DNA of 64,000 nucleotides from Agapanthus africanus. Lineage: Eukaryota > Streptophyta > Magnoliopsida > Asparagales > Amaryllidaceae. Location of the stretch: NCBI GenBank assembly GCA_030015575.1, contig CM057338.1:137293546-137357545 (forward strand), written 5' to 3'. The notes beneath the pieces are model-generated. The model was given only the letters and a program-made list of their open reading frames with translations. It made no database searches and was not told the origin of the DNA. A program made the position numbers and the translations under genes. Shown piece by piece: positions 1-11,664 of the stretch. Numbering within the stretch: position 1 is the stretch's first letter; the number at the start of each line of letters is the position of its first letter.

Positions 1-1775
1 GACTTAGAGTATCCAGCACTACATTAACTTTCCCCGGATGGAATTTTAGATCAAGATCATAGTCAGCCATCAGCTCTAACCATCTGCGCTGCCTCATGTT
101 GAGCTCTTTCTGTGTGAACACATACTTTAGGTTTTTGTGATCGGTAAATATTTCTACCCTTTCGCTCAATAAGTAGTGTCTCTAAATCTTCAAAGCGAAA
201 ATCACTACTGCTAGCTCTAGATCATGAGCTAGGTATTTCTTCTCATGAGTTTTCAATTTTCTTGACGCATAAGCTATGACCTTCCCATGCCGAATTAGAA
301 CACATCCCAAGCCTTTCCCTGATGCGTCACTGTGAATAACCAGCCCTCCAGAACCATCTGATACTGTTAAAATAGGAGCAGTGGTCAATCTTTGCTTCAA
401 CGTTTTGAAAACTGACGCACATTTCTCGGTCCATACGAACGGTACCTCTTTTCGTGTTAGCTTGATCAATGGTTCTTCTATTCGGGCGAAGTTCTCTACA
501 AACCTTCTATAGTATCCGGCAAGCCCAAGACTTTTCAAGCCAAAACTCGCACTTGCTCATCTTAGCATATAACTTTTCTTGTCTCAACGTTTGCAGTGCG
601 ATTCTCAAGTGTTCTGCATGCTCTTCTTTGCTTCTTGAATAGACTAGAATATCATCAATAAACACCACTACGAACCGGTCCAGATACGGTAAAAAGATTC
701 GGTTCATCAAGTCCATAAATATTGCTGGTGCGTTTGTAAATCCAAATGGCATCACTAAGTACTCGTAATGCCCATATCGAGTTCGGAAAGCTGTCTTGCA
801 AATATCTTCTGATTTCACACGAACTTGATGATATCTGAATCTCAAATCTAACTTCGAGAATACCCTCGCGTCACTGAGTTGATCGAATAATTCACCGATA
901 CGAGAGATTGGGTACTTGTTCATAATAGTCACCTGATTCAATTCTCGATAGTCGATGCGCATCCGTCGTGTGCCATCCTTCTTCTTGACTAGAAGAACTG
1001 GAGCTCCCCATGGTAAACTGCTGCTGTGAATCCAACCTTTCTCTAGTAATTCAGCAACTTGTTTCTTTACCTCTTCTAGTTCCACCAGCGCCATTGGGTA
1101 AAAAGCCTTTGAAATTGGCGCTGCTCCAGGAATAAGATCAATCGCGAACTCCACATCTCGTTCTTGCGGTAAACCCGAGATGTCCTCGAACACATCCATA
1201 AAGTCCCGAACTACTGCTGGCGCTTCCTCCTTGTATACTTCCATCGACGAAAAAACGGTATTAGTCGGCCTAGCCCTAAATTCGAATGGCCCGACAGATC
1301 TGCTACCTCCAAAAAATATAAACTCCGGATGTCCGGGAATCTGGAAAATCACTTTCTTTTCCTTACAATCAATGTGAGCAAGGAAAATACCAAGAAAATC
1401 CATTCCCAAGACAACATCATAGCTGCCAGTATGAATCACCAAGAAATCTGCGAATAACTCCCGTCCACAAATAACAATCGAACAACCCTTACACTCACTA
1501 ATAGATATAATTCTCCCATTTCCAGTGTGTATGTCCCAGCAACTAGACAGGGCCGTGTATGGAATAGAGTGTGCACTAATAAACTTGGACGGCATGAAGT
1601 AATGGGCTGCACCTGAATCGAATAATTCCAATGCGGGAAAATTATAGATAAGTAGGATACCTGAAACAATATTATCTGAAGCTTTGGCCTCCTCGGCCGT
1701 CAAGGTGAAGGCATGTGCTTTGTTAGGCCCCTGAGTAATCTGCTTCTGCTGTGCTCTCGGAGCATCATCCTTCAA
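1..1775 (-). pseudogene. pol: pol of element A: protease, RT and part of RNase H (broken)
   Basis: Would encode the protease, reverse transcriptase and RNase H of a chromovirus polyprotein. From 1775 downward the frame shows the post-knuckle linker, an aspartic protease site (LFDSGAA, near 1620), the RT entry motif ([16 protein letters not shown], near 960) and the RT catalytic box FIDDILVYS (near 650). About 110 bp are missing near 538, by comparison with the same region of B (24762-24873). The loss joins the CEFWLE motif out of frame to the LGLAGYYRR motif of the RT/RNase H connection. RNase H then reads to a TAG at 182-184 where the other copies have Trp (a G-to-A change), and more RNase H sequence follows to the window edge. 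Confidence 0.88.
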
Positions 1776-1779
1776 TTGA

Positions 1780-2390
1780 ACTCTCGATGGAAAAGTATTA
1801 ATTCGGTGATCAGCAGCTCCGCAACTCAGACACTACCCAAACCTCATCCGGCACTTCCTCCAGAAATGACCCGGTCGTTAGCAGTAATCATAAATCACAT
1901 CCTTATTCTGCATTGAAATAAAGGTCCTTTTCATAGGTATTGTCCCCTATTTATTTATCAGAATGCCTCTACGTACAGGAGCTGTAGTTGGTGCATACGG
2001 AGTCTTCTGCACCACAACGGTTTGCTGTTGAGTACCTTTTACTCTCACTGATAAACTCTATTGCTCCCTGGCTGCCTTGAGAACTTGGAAGAAGGTGGTC
2101 AATCCCAGAGATATGATATATCTCTGAATCTCCACGTCCAAACTACGCATAAACCGCCTTGCCATATCTGCCTCGTTGGCAACCAAGGGCCCTGCAAATC
2201 GACCGAGCCGAGTCCACTTAGCCGCATATTCATCAACGGATCTGCCATTCTACTTCAAGCTAATGAACTTCTCTTCCATTTCCTCCCGAGCAGACTACGG
2301 AAAGAACTTCTCCAAGAAGATATGCGAAAAAGTTGCCTAACTGATCGGCTTGGTCAGACGGGTCTCCTCTACAAGCCACCACTCGCAAGC
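1780..2390 (-). pseudogene. gag: gag of element A, C-terminal half with zinc knuckles (decayed)
   Basis: Minus-strand translation with frame changes gives two knuckle remnants near 1800-1890: a CX2C..PGHFWRKC type with a stop inside, then a CX2CGAADH type. They match the two CX2CX4HX4C knuckles seen intact in C. Upstream, 2061-2385 translates to capsid-like sequence (KPISWA, FLEKFFP, REEMEEKFI, WTRL) that closely matches gag of element J near 63270-63470. The stretch between them (about 1916-2060) is the low-complexity linker and shows no open frame. The segment is separated from the gag N-terminus by solo LTR S. Confidence 0.75.
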
Positions 2391-4167
2391 TGTTCATCAC
2401 AGATAACTGTATTTTAATACCACTCATTCATTATCAATTTTGTATATATTGGTACTATTAAGCAGTGTCTGCTCAGTAAATACAGATTACGGGTATTCGT
2501 GACAAAAAACTGAAAAACATACTCAAAATCACGGATATGACAGTTGTGAGCCGACACTGCAATCAGAACAGAAAACCGATCGATATCCAAAGAGTTCTTT
2601 TGCAATAAATATGTGTACACAATTTTGGTCCAACACATTATAAGTATGCACATGCTCTTTGAGACTTGGACCATAGTGGGGGCTGCCTTAGCACAACTTG
2701 TGCCAGTGGGTGTGTGAGTTTTAAATGCTAAAAGATGTAATGTGATATAAAGCATCAAGTTTCCCTCCAAAATCCCTGAGTACTAACCATGGGTTTATAA
2801 AGAAATCAAACAGCACCAGGGAGATATTGGAGAGCACTCGAGTTCACCATACCAACACGAGCCCCAAAGCCCCAGACCCGACCGGCGAAACCCTCCCCAA
2901 AACCGGCACCACCGGGCCCTTTTGCTCTAATGTTCCCCATTTTTCTTCTGGTCAATTCTAGGCATCACATCATCCTGTTTATATTGTTTGTTTATTCTGG
3001 TGTTGAGCCTATAAATACCAGAACAGATTTAGAGAGAGGGCTATATGTATATACCCATTCCAAGTCTTTAGTTTTTAGTTTAGCTTGAGAGTTGTGTGAG
3101 CTTATGCTTGGTTTCTTCTTTTTCTTCTCTCTTGGAGTTTTCTTTTGAGAGCTTCATTATGGAGGTTGAACAAATAACCAACAACATGTATCTCAACTCA
3201 TTCAAGTGTTAATATAATATATTTGTTATTGCTTTGTTTCTTTACTTCTTTTTGTTACTTGCTTTTCTTTTTATGATATGTAACTAATCTTTTGGTTGTG
3301 GTGATGGTAAGGATGTGAGATGGATAGCTTTGCCTTCCTCCTTCTCTTGTTAATTTTTAATATGCTTCAATGTGATTCTAACATAAAGATTGTTCTATGC
3401 TATTTTGTGCTATGGTATTTTGAAACCATGGTTACAAGGTAACCTCTTCATATACCATATTCACACCTTTATCCATTTTATAATATTTAAGTTAAAATCA
3501 ATCTAGTGTTAAGTTTGCTAAGTTTAGATATGGTATTTTGTGATCAAGTGCTTGAAAAACCTCTTGGTTTCATATACCCTATACTATCACAAACACTTAG
3601 CAAAGTTAAAAATAAAACTACTTGCTCTCACTCGCTAATTTGTATTTTTGATGTTGTCGAATGCTCGCTAACCCTTATGCTTAGTGTTGATACCTCAAAA
3701 TTTGGACATACAAATGGTAAGTGAACAAAACAGATTTGTTTCGTGTTTTGCGTCGAATATCGGCAACTTGATGACTTGTGTTTCGCAACCGTCTTGACAA
3801 GTCATGCTTTACGTCGGGATCAACACAAGGATGGACAACTCATGATCAAGGGAGCGTCGAAGAAATCGCCGCGATTCAACCATCCGAGCCAAAGCCACAG
3901 CCACATTTCTTCTTAACTAGTTTTATATTTTCGTATTTTTTATTTCGTGAAAACAAACCCAATTATTTATTTCTCGAACCTTAAGAAACAATACCTAATC
4001 TCCAATTCCCTGTGGATCGGCCCATACTTACCGGCTCGCTACAACGCGCCGTGCACTTGCTGTTTTATAAATTTTAAAACGAGACCGAGCTCGCGTGCGC
4101 AATATTTCTTAAAAACAATCTCTTTTCCAAAACATGCACGTTTGCGCGCGAGGGTGAAGTCCCAACA
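2391..4167 (+). mobile_element. Solo LTR S (about 1.78 kb) inserted in gag of A
   Basis: The segment begins TGTTCATCAC and ends GTCCCAACA. It is flanked by CAAGC (2386-2390) and CAAGT (4168-4172), an imperfect 5-bp target duplication. The gag reading of A stops at one flank and resumes at the other, which fixes the ends. A TATA box (CTATAAATACC, about 3009) and the 3' part with CCCTGTGGATCGG near 4010 resemble the LTR ends of Athila/Tat-type elements; that lineage call is from memory of the motif and is tentative. No gag, pol, primer site or second LTR copy is seen inside, so it is a solo LTR. Confidence 0.75.
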
Positions 4168-4532
4168 CAAGTGTAATCCACCAATTGGATGCATACTACA
4201 TCCACCCTTTTCTCATATGGAATCTGCGCGGCAACGAGCAGGTTCTTTGTATCAACCAGCCACTGCTCTACTGGTAATGGCTACTCCAATCCAGTAAATG
4301 TGGACATACCGAGCTTTCTAAAGTCCGCCACGGTGCCCTCACAATGTGTTGGCTTGGGTGCTGCTGCAACTACGAACTGCTGGACCGTCCGCAGACCTTC
4401 CTTGAAAGTCTCGGCCTGCCGATAATTCAGCTCAGTTTGACGCTTCTGGTTTTCAAGCATACCACATACAACTGCAAGTAATGCGGCGTTATCTACATGT
4501 CTCTGGTATGACCGCAAATCTCTATCTGGCAT
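4168..4532 (-). pseudogene. gag: gag of element A, N-terminal part
   Basis: The ATG at 4532-4530 (minus) starts a frame beginning MPDRDLRSYQRH. It aligns with the gag starts of C and H (MAGENLKMD and MAGQNLKMD), and the upstream context matches too. The frame continues through TFTGLE near 4285 and is shadowed past there by frameshifts, as far as the insertion point of solo LTR S. The same region of element J (from 62893) aligns, including the STFTGLE motif. With the segment at 1780-2390 it made one gag gene before S inserted. Confidence 0.75.
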
Positions 4533-4725
4533 GATTCTGAAGCCAAGACACTGAAGGGGATTAGTAACGGTAAACAAGATTCAATAAACAAGATAGCTAT
4601 AGATTCAAGACTGGCAAGATAGTAATATGGCAGGACATGTTCCTAATTCTGGGTTTCCTGGTTAGTGTATTGGGTTCAATACCCAACTACAAAAGAACCA
4701 AATCTAATTAACCCTAAATCCCAGG

Positions 4726-4737
4726 GCTCTGATACCA
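4726..4737 (-). promoter_or_regulatory. Primer binding site of A (initiator Met tRNA)
   Basis: The minus strand reads TGGTATCAGAGC, complementary to the 3' end of plant initiator methionine tRNA. It lies nine bases inside the 5' LTR end, the same spacing as in C, H and J. The leader between it and the gag start (4533-4725) shows no open frame. Confidence 0.9.
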
Positions 4738-5552
4738 AACAAACTCTGTCACACCCCGCTTCCCAAAATACATAAACACGGCATATGATAAAGCCAACCA
4801 TACTACCTGTGGCTAAGAATCATCCCTATACAGTTATATTACGGCTGTCAATCGGATATCAAGAACAGTAAAAAATATAATCTAGTTAATAGATGTCCAT
4901 CTGCCACAATAAATAAAATCAAGAAATAGGTGTAGCGGAAACGAATCAAGATCCAATAAAACAATATCTGAATCACGTCCCATATGGTCTCACATCAATG
5001 AAAATAAAACTACGGAAATAAAAGAAACTAAGCATCTTTAAACCAAATAGCTAGCTCCTCATTACTCGGCTTGCTTGCTAAGGCACTCCTAATCTACCTG
5101 CGATAATGTCAGAGAAACTGGGACATACAAAACTCAGACGTCAATGCGTCATAACTATCAAAACAATAGTAATAAATAGGATATGATGCTATGATTAAAT
5201 ATGAATGTAAAAAAATAACACAGGTATAAACAGTGAATTGTATGTATGTGATGTGTAACCTAAAGTTTGTGCTTCTATGCTATCTGTTCTACAGGTCATT
5301 AAAATCAATTTATGTAATACTCATCGTAACTCAACAGTATATATCCCGTTCAACCCCCTATGGGACCATGGCACAATGATTATTCCGTTCACGCCCGGAA
5401 TCACAGCAAACAATAAACAATGATTATTCCATTCACGCCCGGAATCACGGCAAATAATAATAATATCCTCCTGAATTATGTTTCGGTTACATTCTTGATT
5501 TCCCCTTTTCCCTCAAGGTTCTGTGTTCAAGTCAGGTATTGATGATATAAAT

Positions 5553-5647
5553 CTAATGCCAACACAGGATCAAGTAGGTACAGGTCTTGTCTATGTAGAC
5601 AAAAAGTTACGTCTGTCAGGACAACAAATCAGGATTGTTGGCATTAG
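5553..5647 (-). other. Nested hairpin in LTR of A
   Basis: The outer arms CTAATGCCAACA (5553-5564) and TGTTGGCATTAG (5636-5647) are perfectly complementary. Inside them lies a perfect hairpin, TTGTCTATGTAGACAA (5587-5602). The same architecture is present in the LTRs of B, C, H and J with compensating base changes. Confidence 0.8.
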
Positions 5648-5767
5648 CAATAAGATCCAAGTAATAAGTCTGGTAGTGTGTCGTGAACATACCATGTACT
5701 GTATATTAACCAAAATAGATACCAATGTAAAACTGTAATCAATATCGAAACACAACTAATACCAGGA

Positions 5768-5769
<2 letters not shown>

Positions 5770-5798
<29 letters not shown>
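5770..5798. repeat. AT dinucleotide microsatellite
   Basis: An uninterrupted AT repeat of about 29 bp inside the LTR of A. Confidence 0.95.
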
Positions 5799-6717
5799 CT
5801 GTAATAACCGTTATACGTCCCTTACTAGGTATATGCAATCTAGATAACATACCGAACGGATATAGTATTATAATAATATCGTGATGTTCCGGTATGCAAC
5901 TAAATAAACTATTATCAGTACGGATACAGACGGATGCTATAAAACCGTAAATCGATAATTTCTGCTGAGTAGTAAAACATATGCATTATAATTTATCAAA
6001 TAAATATTGATATAATAATATAGCATGTTGCAAGTTTAGAACTTGCCTGATCAAATCTCACGTCGAGATATGGATGTCATGTTCCAACGTCGAAATAAAG
6101 TCACGACACAAAACTTATGCACGCAAGACTGGACCTGGCTAAGCAGCTGCGTGATGTGGTGACTAGGCTAGACGACGACGGTAACTGGGTCATCTAGATC
6201 GTCGGCGACGTACGCAACTCCGTTGATCGATCGGAAAAGAAAAGAAAAAAAAGGACAGAAGAAGAAGTGGTTGTTGCTGGGTTATGGGGTTAGTGAGGAC
6301 AGGGGAGATGAGGCGAAGTCATTGGCGGCGAGGTCAACTGGATGAGGTGGGTTTGAGGTGATTGGGGAAAGATTAGCGGGGGTTGGTGGTGGTGTGTTGG
6401 TGTTCCGGGTTTGCCGGGGAGACGAGGAGGTGATGGAGGTGGTCGGTGGTGATAGGTTTCCGGCGACGAGGTCGAAGGCGAAGGGTGTTGGGTTCTTGGC
6501 ATCGGGGAGGTAAGGTTAGGAGCTTAGATCGTCGGGGAAAGGAGGAGAGGAGGAGGAGGTGATGGAAGAGAGGGGAAAGTGATGGCGAGGAGATGGGGAC
6601 GGCGACAACGAAAGAGCGGCGACAAGAGCGTGGGTTAAGGCTCGGGTTCGCGACGGGGATGCGGAGAAGAAGGAGGGGAGAGAGAGAGAGAGGGTGTTTA
6701 TAATAAATTTTTATATC

Positions 6718-6720
<3 letters not shown>

Positions 6721-6769
<49 letters not shown>
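6721..6769. repeat. AT dinucleotide microsatellite
   Basis: An uninterrupted AT repeat of about 49 bp inside the LTR of A, followed by a GA-rich tract. A further shorter AT tract lies near 6870-6888. Confidence 0.95.
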
Positions 6770-6772
<3 letters not shown>

Positions 6773-7476
6773 AGAGAGAGGAAGTAGGGATGGGGGATCT
6801 GAGAGAGAGACAGAGAAAGAAACGAGAGAAAAAGAGTGTGATTTATTTTTATTTTTAAAATTAATATTATATATATATATATATATAAATGTTTATATAT
6901 ATTTATTAGTTATAATAATATATAATATATGTTATAGGATTTTACAAATAATACCAGATTTCTCCGAATATTACCCGTATCCCTTCAAAAATCTAATTTT
7001 TAAATATGGAGAATATACGTAAGAATTTAAACCATGATGCGATATCCTGTAAATAAAATCGTATACCCCCAAGTACGAATCTACGTAAATATACGTAGCG
7101 ATCAAATAATATGTCCGTCTAACTCTTAGGATATGAACATGATAGATGAGCGCAACCATATGCTATGGGGTACTATGACATGCAAGGCTAGATAAGAAAA
7201 TATATTATTTGGTTTTATATTGTATTTAAAAAAAATATGTGGATTCTAAAATATATTATATATGTATATAAAATCTAGATTTGCATAGATACACCGTACT
7301 AGAAAATATTTCATGTAATCTCGAACCATGTTGGGTTTCAAACGTACAGGTCGGGTCGGATAATAAGCACAACTACCAATTGCACTATCCACTGCCCAAT
7401 AGCAACAATAGTAAGGAATTTGCCGCAAGATTTAAAATACCCCAAATATATAGTATAACAGTGCTAAGGTGTTATA

Positions 7477-7992
7477 AGATTCCTCAGCGTCCCTGTTTGG
7501 CCGGGAACACGGAGTCCGAGCACTCCCGTAACAGCTCCGTGTATCTTGCCACAACGAGATCTCCGCCTCTCCATATCCCGCATCTCGCGCTAGCATATTT
7601 CGTCATTAATAAGCGTATCTCGCCATTAATAGGCGTATCCTGCCATTAACGCAAACATGACGTGGGGGCGTAACGGACGACGAGAACCTCGTATCGGATC
7701 GCTCCATGCGACCGCTATATAAACCCCTCTTCCAGAAGACTCATGTATCTCGAACTCATTCCAATACGCCGCTACTCTGCCCTAATATTCCTTGGTACTT
7801 ACTTAATCGTCGGAGTGTCCTACGGTGGTTTTCCGCCCCGTGACTTCTTTTGCAGGTAACTCGGCGTCAATAACAACCAACAACCTATTGAGATCCACAC
7901 GCTTAACCCTCATCTTAAATCTCAACCGTTCAGCACCGTTGGAAGCAAAATCGACGGAGGAAAACATCTGAGAGAGATTCAGGCCTCCATCA
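7477..7992 (+). repeat. 5' LTR of X (left part lost to element A)
   Basis: The segment from 7516 to 7992 matches 29651-30127 along its whole length. TATA box TATATAAA at 7716-7723, then the CGGAGTGTCC and TTTTGCAGG blocks shared with the W LTR. Ends CTCCATCA, directly before the primer-site motif. The 5' start of the LTR is not visible because A lies there. Confidence 0.82.
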
Positions 7993-8010
7993 GTTTGCGC
8001 CGTCTGTGGG
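7993..8010 (+). promoter_or_regulatory. Primer binding site region of X
   Basis: Reads GTTTGCGCCGTCTGTGGG, one base away from the GTTGGCGCCGTCTGTGGG of element W at the same place. The start resembles the Asp-tRNA-type primer sites of Tat and Athila elements; the rest differs, so I do not assign the tRNA. Confidence 0.7.
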
Positions 8011-8037
8011 AACTCGTAAGGCTTTCATACCGTAAAG

Positions 8038-9745
8038 TTGATTTTACGCCTTCAATATAGTGACCAGCGATCATCACAATGTAGATTCCATCACAATTCA
8101 TCCCATCCTCCGCAACGAAGGCAGGGGCGGTTCTACTCCGTCTCCCAACATCATCGAGGTATTATCCACACGGATCGACAGACTCATGGCGATGGTGGAC
8201 GTGCTCGCTCGTATCCAGATGGCCGGCCACGCCCGCCAAACCACCGCCCCCACTCCCCGGACGACGGCATGCATGAGACAGCAGAGGGGCGCATTCAAGT
8301 CCTCTGCCTCGCTCGTGCCATTCTCGATGTCATGGAACACCGGCATGCCGATTCCGGCAGTCATGACCCCCATACGAAGAATGATTCTATGACTCATTGG
8401 GCGCATGACATTCCGACACCGAGGTCTCGGGAGCGACCGGATTATCACTTCAACGCTCGCCGCGCTCGCTCGCCCCCTTAAGAGACGTCGGTCAGATCGC
8501 CTAATTTCAGAAAAAACCAACGTCATCGCACTCACCGAGGACACAGACACGGCGCATGTCGAGGTAAACTATGAAGTGTTCATCCCAAAGATATGAGGAA
8601 CGTGATAGAGAGAAACCGAAACTGCTCCATTGCGTAAGCCCGAAGCAGAGGCAGCAGGCACTCCGACTATGGAGAATCCTCGGAGTAGCAACAGCGAATC
8701 GAGGTCCTCGAGAAGAAGATTGAGGACATATTGCTTGCCACCCATTTGCCCAGAGGATCGGTAAAATACTCCGCGAATTCTCTCATGAGGCCCTTTACGA
8801 AACAGTTACTAAGTGAGCGGGTCTCGTCTCGGAACAAACCTCCCAAGGTGGCTCTCTTCGATGGGAAGTCTGACCCAAAGGACCACTTGGACACGTTTAC
8901 GATGGGCATGAGCTTCCAAGATAACTCAGACGCGGCTCAGTGCCGAGCCTTCCCCACCATCCTCATCCAGGCCGGGCGAGATTGGTTTCGCAGTCTTACT
9001 CCGCGTTCAATCTCAACCTTCGACGAGCTGGCTACTCAGTTCCTCGGTCATTTCGTCGGCAACCGACGACAGAAGAGGACGGCCGACTACCTGTTCACCA
9101 TCAAGAGAGAGGACAGGGAATCTTTTAAAGGTTACGTCGCCCTGTTCTATAATGCCCACCTGGAGGTGACCGAGCACTGAGATGAGATGGTCATCACCGC
9201 CTTGAGATCTGGTCTTAGGCATAAAAAGTGGTTCCGCTCTTTTGCATTAGCGCAACATAATACCATGGCCGAGGTGAAAGTATAGACCGAGAGGGAGATA
9301 AAACTCGAATTGTAGGTAAATGCCAACCTTCCTTGAGGGGACCAGACAGACCAAAAGAATCGAGACCGGGACGAGAAGAAAAAGACCAATCGACCGAAAC
9401 CTTATTCTCTGAAGTTTCATGAGTGCACCCCCTTTGACTGTCTCTCGGGCCGAACTGCTAGAGGAGGAAAAGAGCAAGAGATTCTTCAAACTCCCTCCGA
9501 TGATATAAAGGCCGGAAGCGACTCTGCGGCTCATACTGTTCCTTTTATCGGTTACAGGGGCACCCGACCGAGAACTGCAAATAGGTCCGTGATTATATTA
9601 AGGAGCTGATCCGTTTGGTCACCAAGCAAAGTACTTACAAGACAAACTTTAAGAAAATCAGGAGCTAGCAGACCAACCCCCAACCGGAGAGTTGACCGTC
9701 GGACAGATTATGGTCATCTCTGTTGACTTGACTCCGAGCAACAAG
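8038..9745 (+). pseudogene. gag: gag of element X (decayed)
   Basis: The capsid region is readable at 8731-9180 (KVALFDGKSDPKDHLDTF, then CRAFPTILIQAGRDWF, FDELATQFLGHFV and ESFKGYVALF). This is the usual Tat gag order. A TGA at 9178-9180 interrupts it, and capsid-like sequence continues to about 9310. A zinc knuckle of the Tat type (C..FY...GHPTENC) follows at 9535-9590, with a stop just after. The N-terminal part (8038-8730) keeps only short open pieces in shifting frames. Confidence 0.75.
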
Positions 9746-9779
9746 GACACCTGCCGTATCTAGCCGATCATGACCTTAG

Positions 9780-11664
9780 GTGCTCCCCCTCCAAAAAGTG
9801 CAAGGAGGTCGCTCCCATCACCTTCACCAAGGAAGACCTTCATAACATATCCGTCCCGCACAATGACCCCCTGGTGATCGTGGCCCAGGTAAATCGATAT
9901 GAAGTCCAGAGAATCCTAGTCGACTCGGAAAGCTCGGCGAATATCTTATTCTCCGACTGTTTCCAGTGTATAGGGTTAAACCAGTACATCTCCAACCAAC
10001 CTCGCATGTTCTCTCCAGGTTTACTAACCACTTCATCCAAGTCGAGGGAATGATCACTCTCCCTTTCAACGTTGGGGAGGCCGGAAGAACCCGAACCCTG
10101 TCGGTGATTTCCTCGTCACCTAGGTTCCTTCGTCTTATAACGTCCTTTTGGGTCGCCCTACATTAAACACCCTCCAGACTTAGATATCGACCTACCACCA
10201 CTTGCTTAAATTCCTTCTGGGCGATGGGGGATAGGCCGGGTTTACAGATCATCAAATCGCTCTGGTGTGCCACGCCGCAACGGTGCCCGAGGATAAAGAT
10301 ATGGACCTATCTAAGAGACCTGTGACTCTCAGGAATCGCTGGATACACGAGATGACGAGAGAGAGATCCGTAGTTCCTTAGTGGAGTACCTATCCAAAGT
10401 CCGCCTCGAGGAGGGGGACAGCAGCCGGACTGTACAGATCAGCTCCCTCTTGACCGGAGAAGTTCGAAACAACCTTATCCAATTCCTCCAAAACAACTCT
10501 GACGCGTTTTCCTGGACTCCCACGTACATGCCGGCGATCGACCCCAAAGTGATCTCCCACAAGCTCGAAATTGACTCGAAAGCTCAACCGGTCCGACAAA
10601 AGAAAAGAAGTTTCACGCCTGTCAAACAGAACGCGATTGAGGAGGAAGGGGACCGACCACTCATGGCTGGCTTCATCAGGAACCTAGAATACTCAGCCTG
10701 GCTAGCTACGAAGTCATGGTCAAGAAAGCGAATGGGAAATGGCGTATGTGCGTTGATTTTATCGACCTGAACAAGTCCTGCCCCAAAGACAACTACCCGC
10801 CCCCTCGAATAGATCATCTGGTTTACAGCTCGGCCGGTCATGAGTTGCTGAGCTTTATGGATGCCTTCTCCGGTTATAATCAAATCCGGATGAACCTGGC
10901 CGACGAAGAGCTCACTGCCTTCACCGCCGATCGAGGAGTCTACTGTTACAAGGAAATATCCTTCGGCCTCAAAACGCGGGGAAACGTACCAATGGCTGGT
11001 CAACAAACTGTTCAAGCCACAGATAGGGAGGAATATAGAGGTCTACGTTGATGAAATGCTCGTGAAATCTACCCTGTCAGCGGGGCATACCGTGGACCTC
11101 GGCGAGACTTTTGAAGTCCTACGAAAGTACAAAATGAAGCTGAATCCATCCAAGTGTGTTTTCGGCATCACGGGTGGGAAGTTCCTTGGATTCATGTTCA
11201 TACACCGAGGAATCGAAACAAATCCGAAGAAAATCAGGGCCGTCATAGACATGGTGAATCCCGGGAGCAATGTTGAAATCATGCGGCTCACAGGCAAGGT
11301 GGACGCTTTGAGTCGGTTCATGTCCAGGTTCTGCGAAAAGTGCTTACCTTTCTTCAAAACCTTGAGAAAAATCCCTAGGTTCGAGTGGTCTGAGGAGTGT
11401 CAAATAGCCTTCGAGCAACTCATGACTCATCTAACGACGCCACCACTTCCCACCCGACCGGTTGAAGAAGACGAGCTGCTGATATATCTGTTCGTTTCCG
11501 ACCAAGCTGCCGGCTCCATGCTCATCAGAGAATCTGAGGGCATACAGAAGTCGGTCTACTACGTTAGCCACATTTTCAAAGACGCGGAGACCAGGTGCTC
11601 GGGCATCGAGAAGATAGTCTTGGCGCTCATTGTCACATCTAAGAATCTTCGGCACTATTTCTAG
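9780..11664 (+). pseudogene. pol: pol of element X: protease, RT and RNase H (decayed)
   Basis: Protease is recognisable near 9890-9960, but its site reads VDSESS where the family has D-S/T-G. RT begins in 10381-10770 and changes frame into 10716-11051 (KANGKWRMCVDF, PKDNYPPPRID, MDAFSGYNQI). It changes frame again at about 11040 into 11056-11664. The catalytic box reads VYVDEML instead of VYVDDML because the second Asp codon is GAA. RNase H follows with PKCV-type connection motifs (GGKFLGFM, LSRF, FEWSEEC) and ends at a TAG at 11662-11664. The enzyme would be inactive even without the frameshifts. Confidence 0.8.

Larger units (their letters stand above)
1..7476 (-). mobile_element. Element A: Del/Tekay-type Ty3/gypsy retrotransposon, truncated by window edge
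   Basis: Reading on the minus strand the order is 5' LTR (7476 to 4747), tRNA-Met primer site, gag, protease, reverse transcriptase, RNase H, and then the left window edge. The integrase and 3' LTR lie outside. The 5' LTR starts with TATAACACC, a decayed TGTAACACC, and ends GTGACA, as in elements B, C, H and J of this window. A 1.78-kb solo LTR interrupts gag. All reading frames carry stops or frameshifts, so the copy is dead. The right flank after 7476 is the LTR of element X, so A inserted into X. The far target duplication cannot be checked from this window. Confidence 0.88.
4747..7476 (-). repeat. 5' LTR of element A
   Basis: About 2.73 kb. On the minus strand it starts TATAACACC (TGTAACACC in its relatives) and ends GGGAAGCGGGGTGTGACA. 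It shares blocks with the B LTR: a GGTCGGGTCGGATAA block near 7350, the GTTCAACCCC block near 5350, and the nested hairpin at 5553-5647. It contains two long AT dinucleotide tracts. Small open frames in its GC-rich middle (6290-6660) are not supported as genes. Confidence 0.85.

Noticed and set aside
6290-6502. Proline-rich minus-strand frame in the A LTR
   Set aside because: Lies within the LTR, low complexity, short, not conserved in the B or C LTRs.
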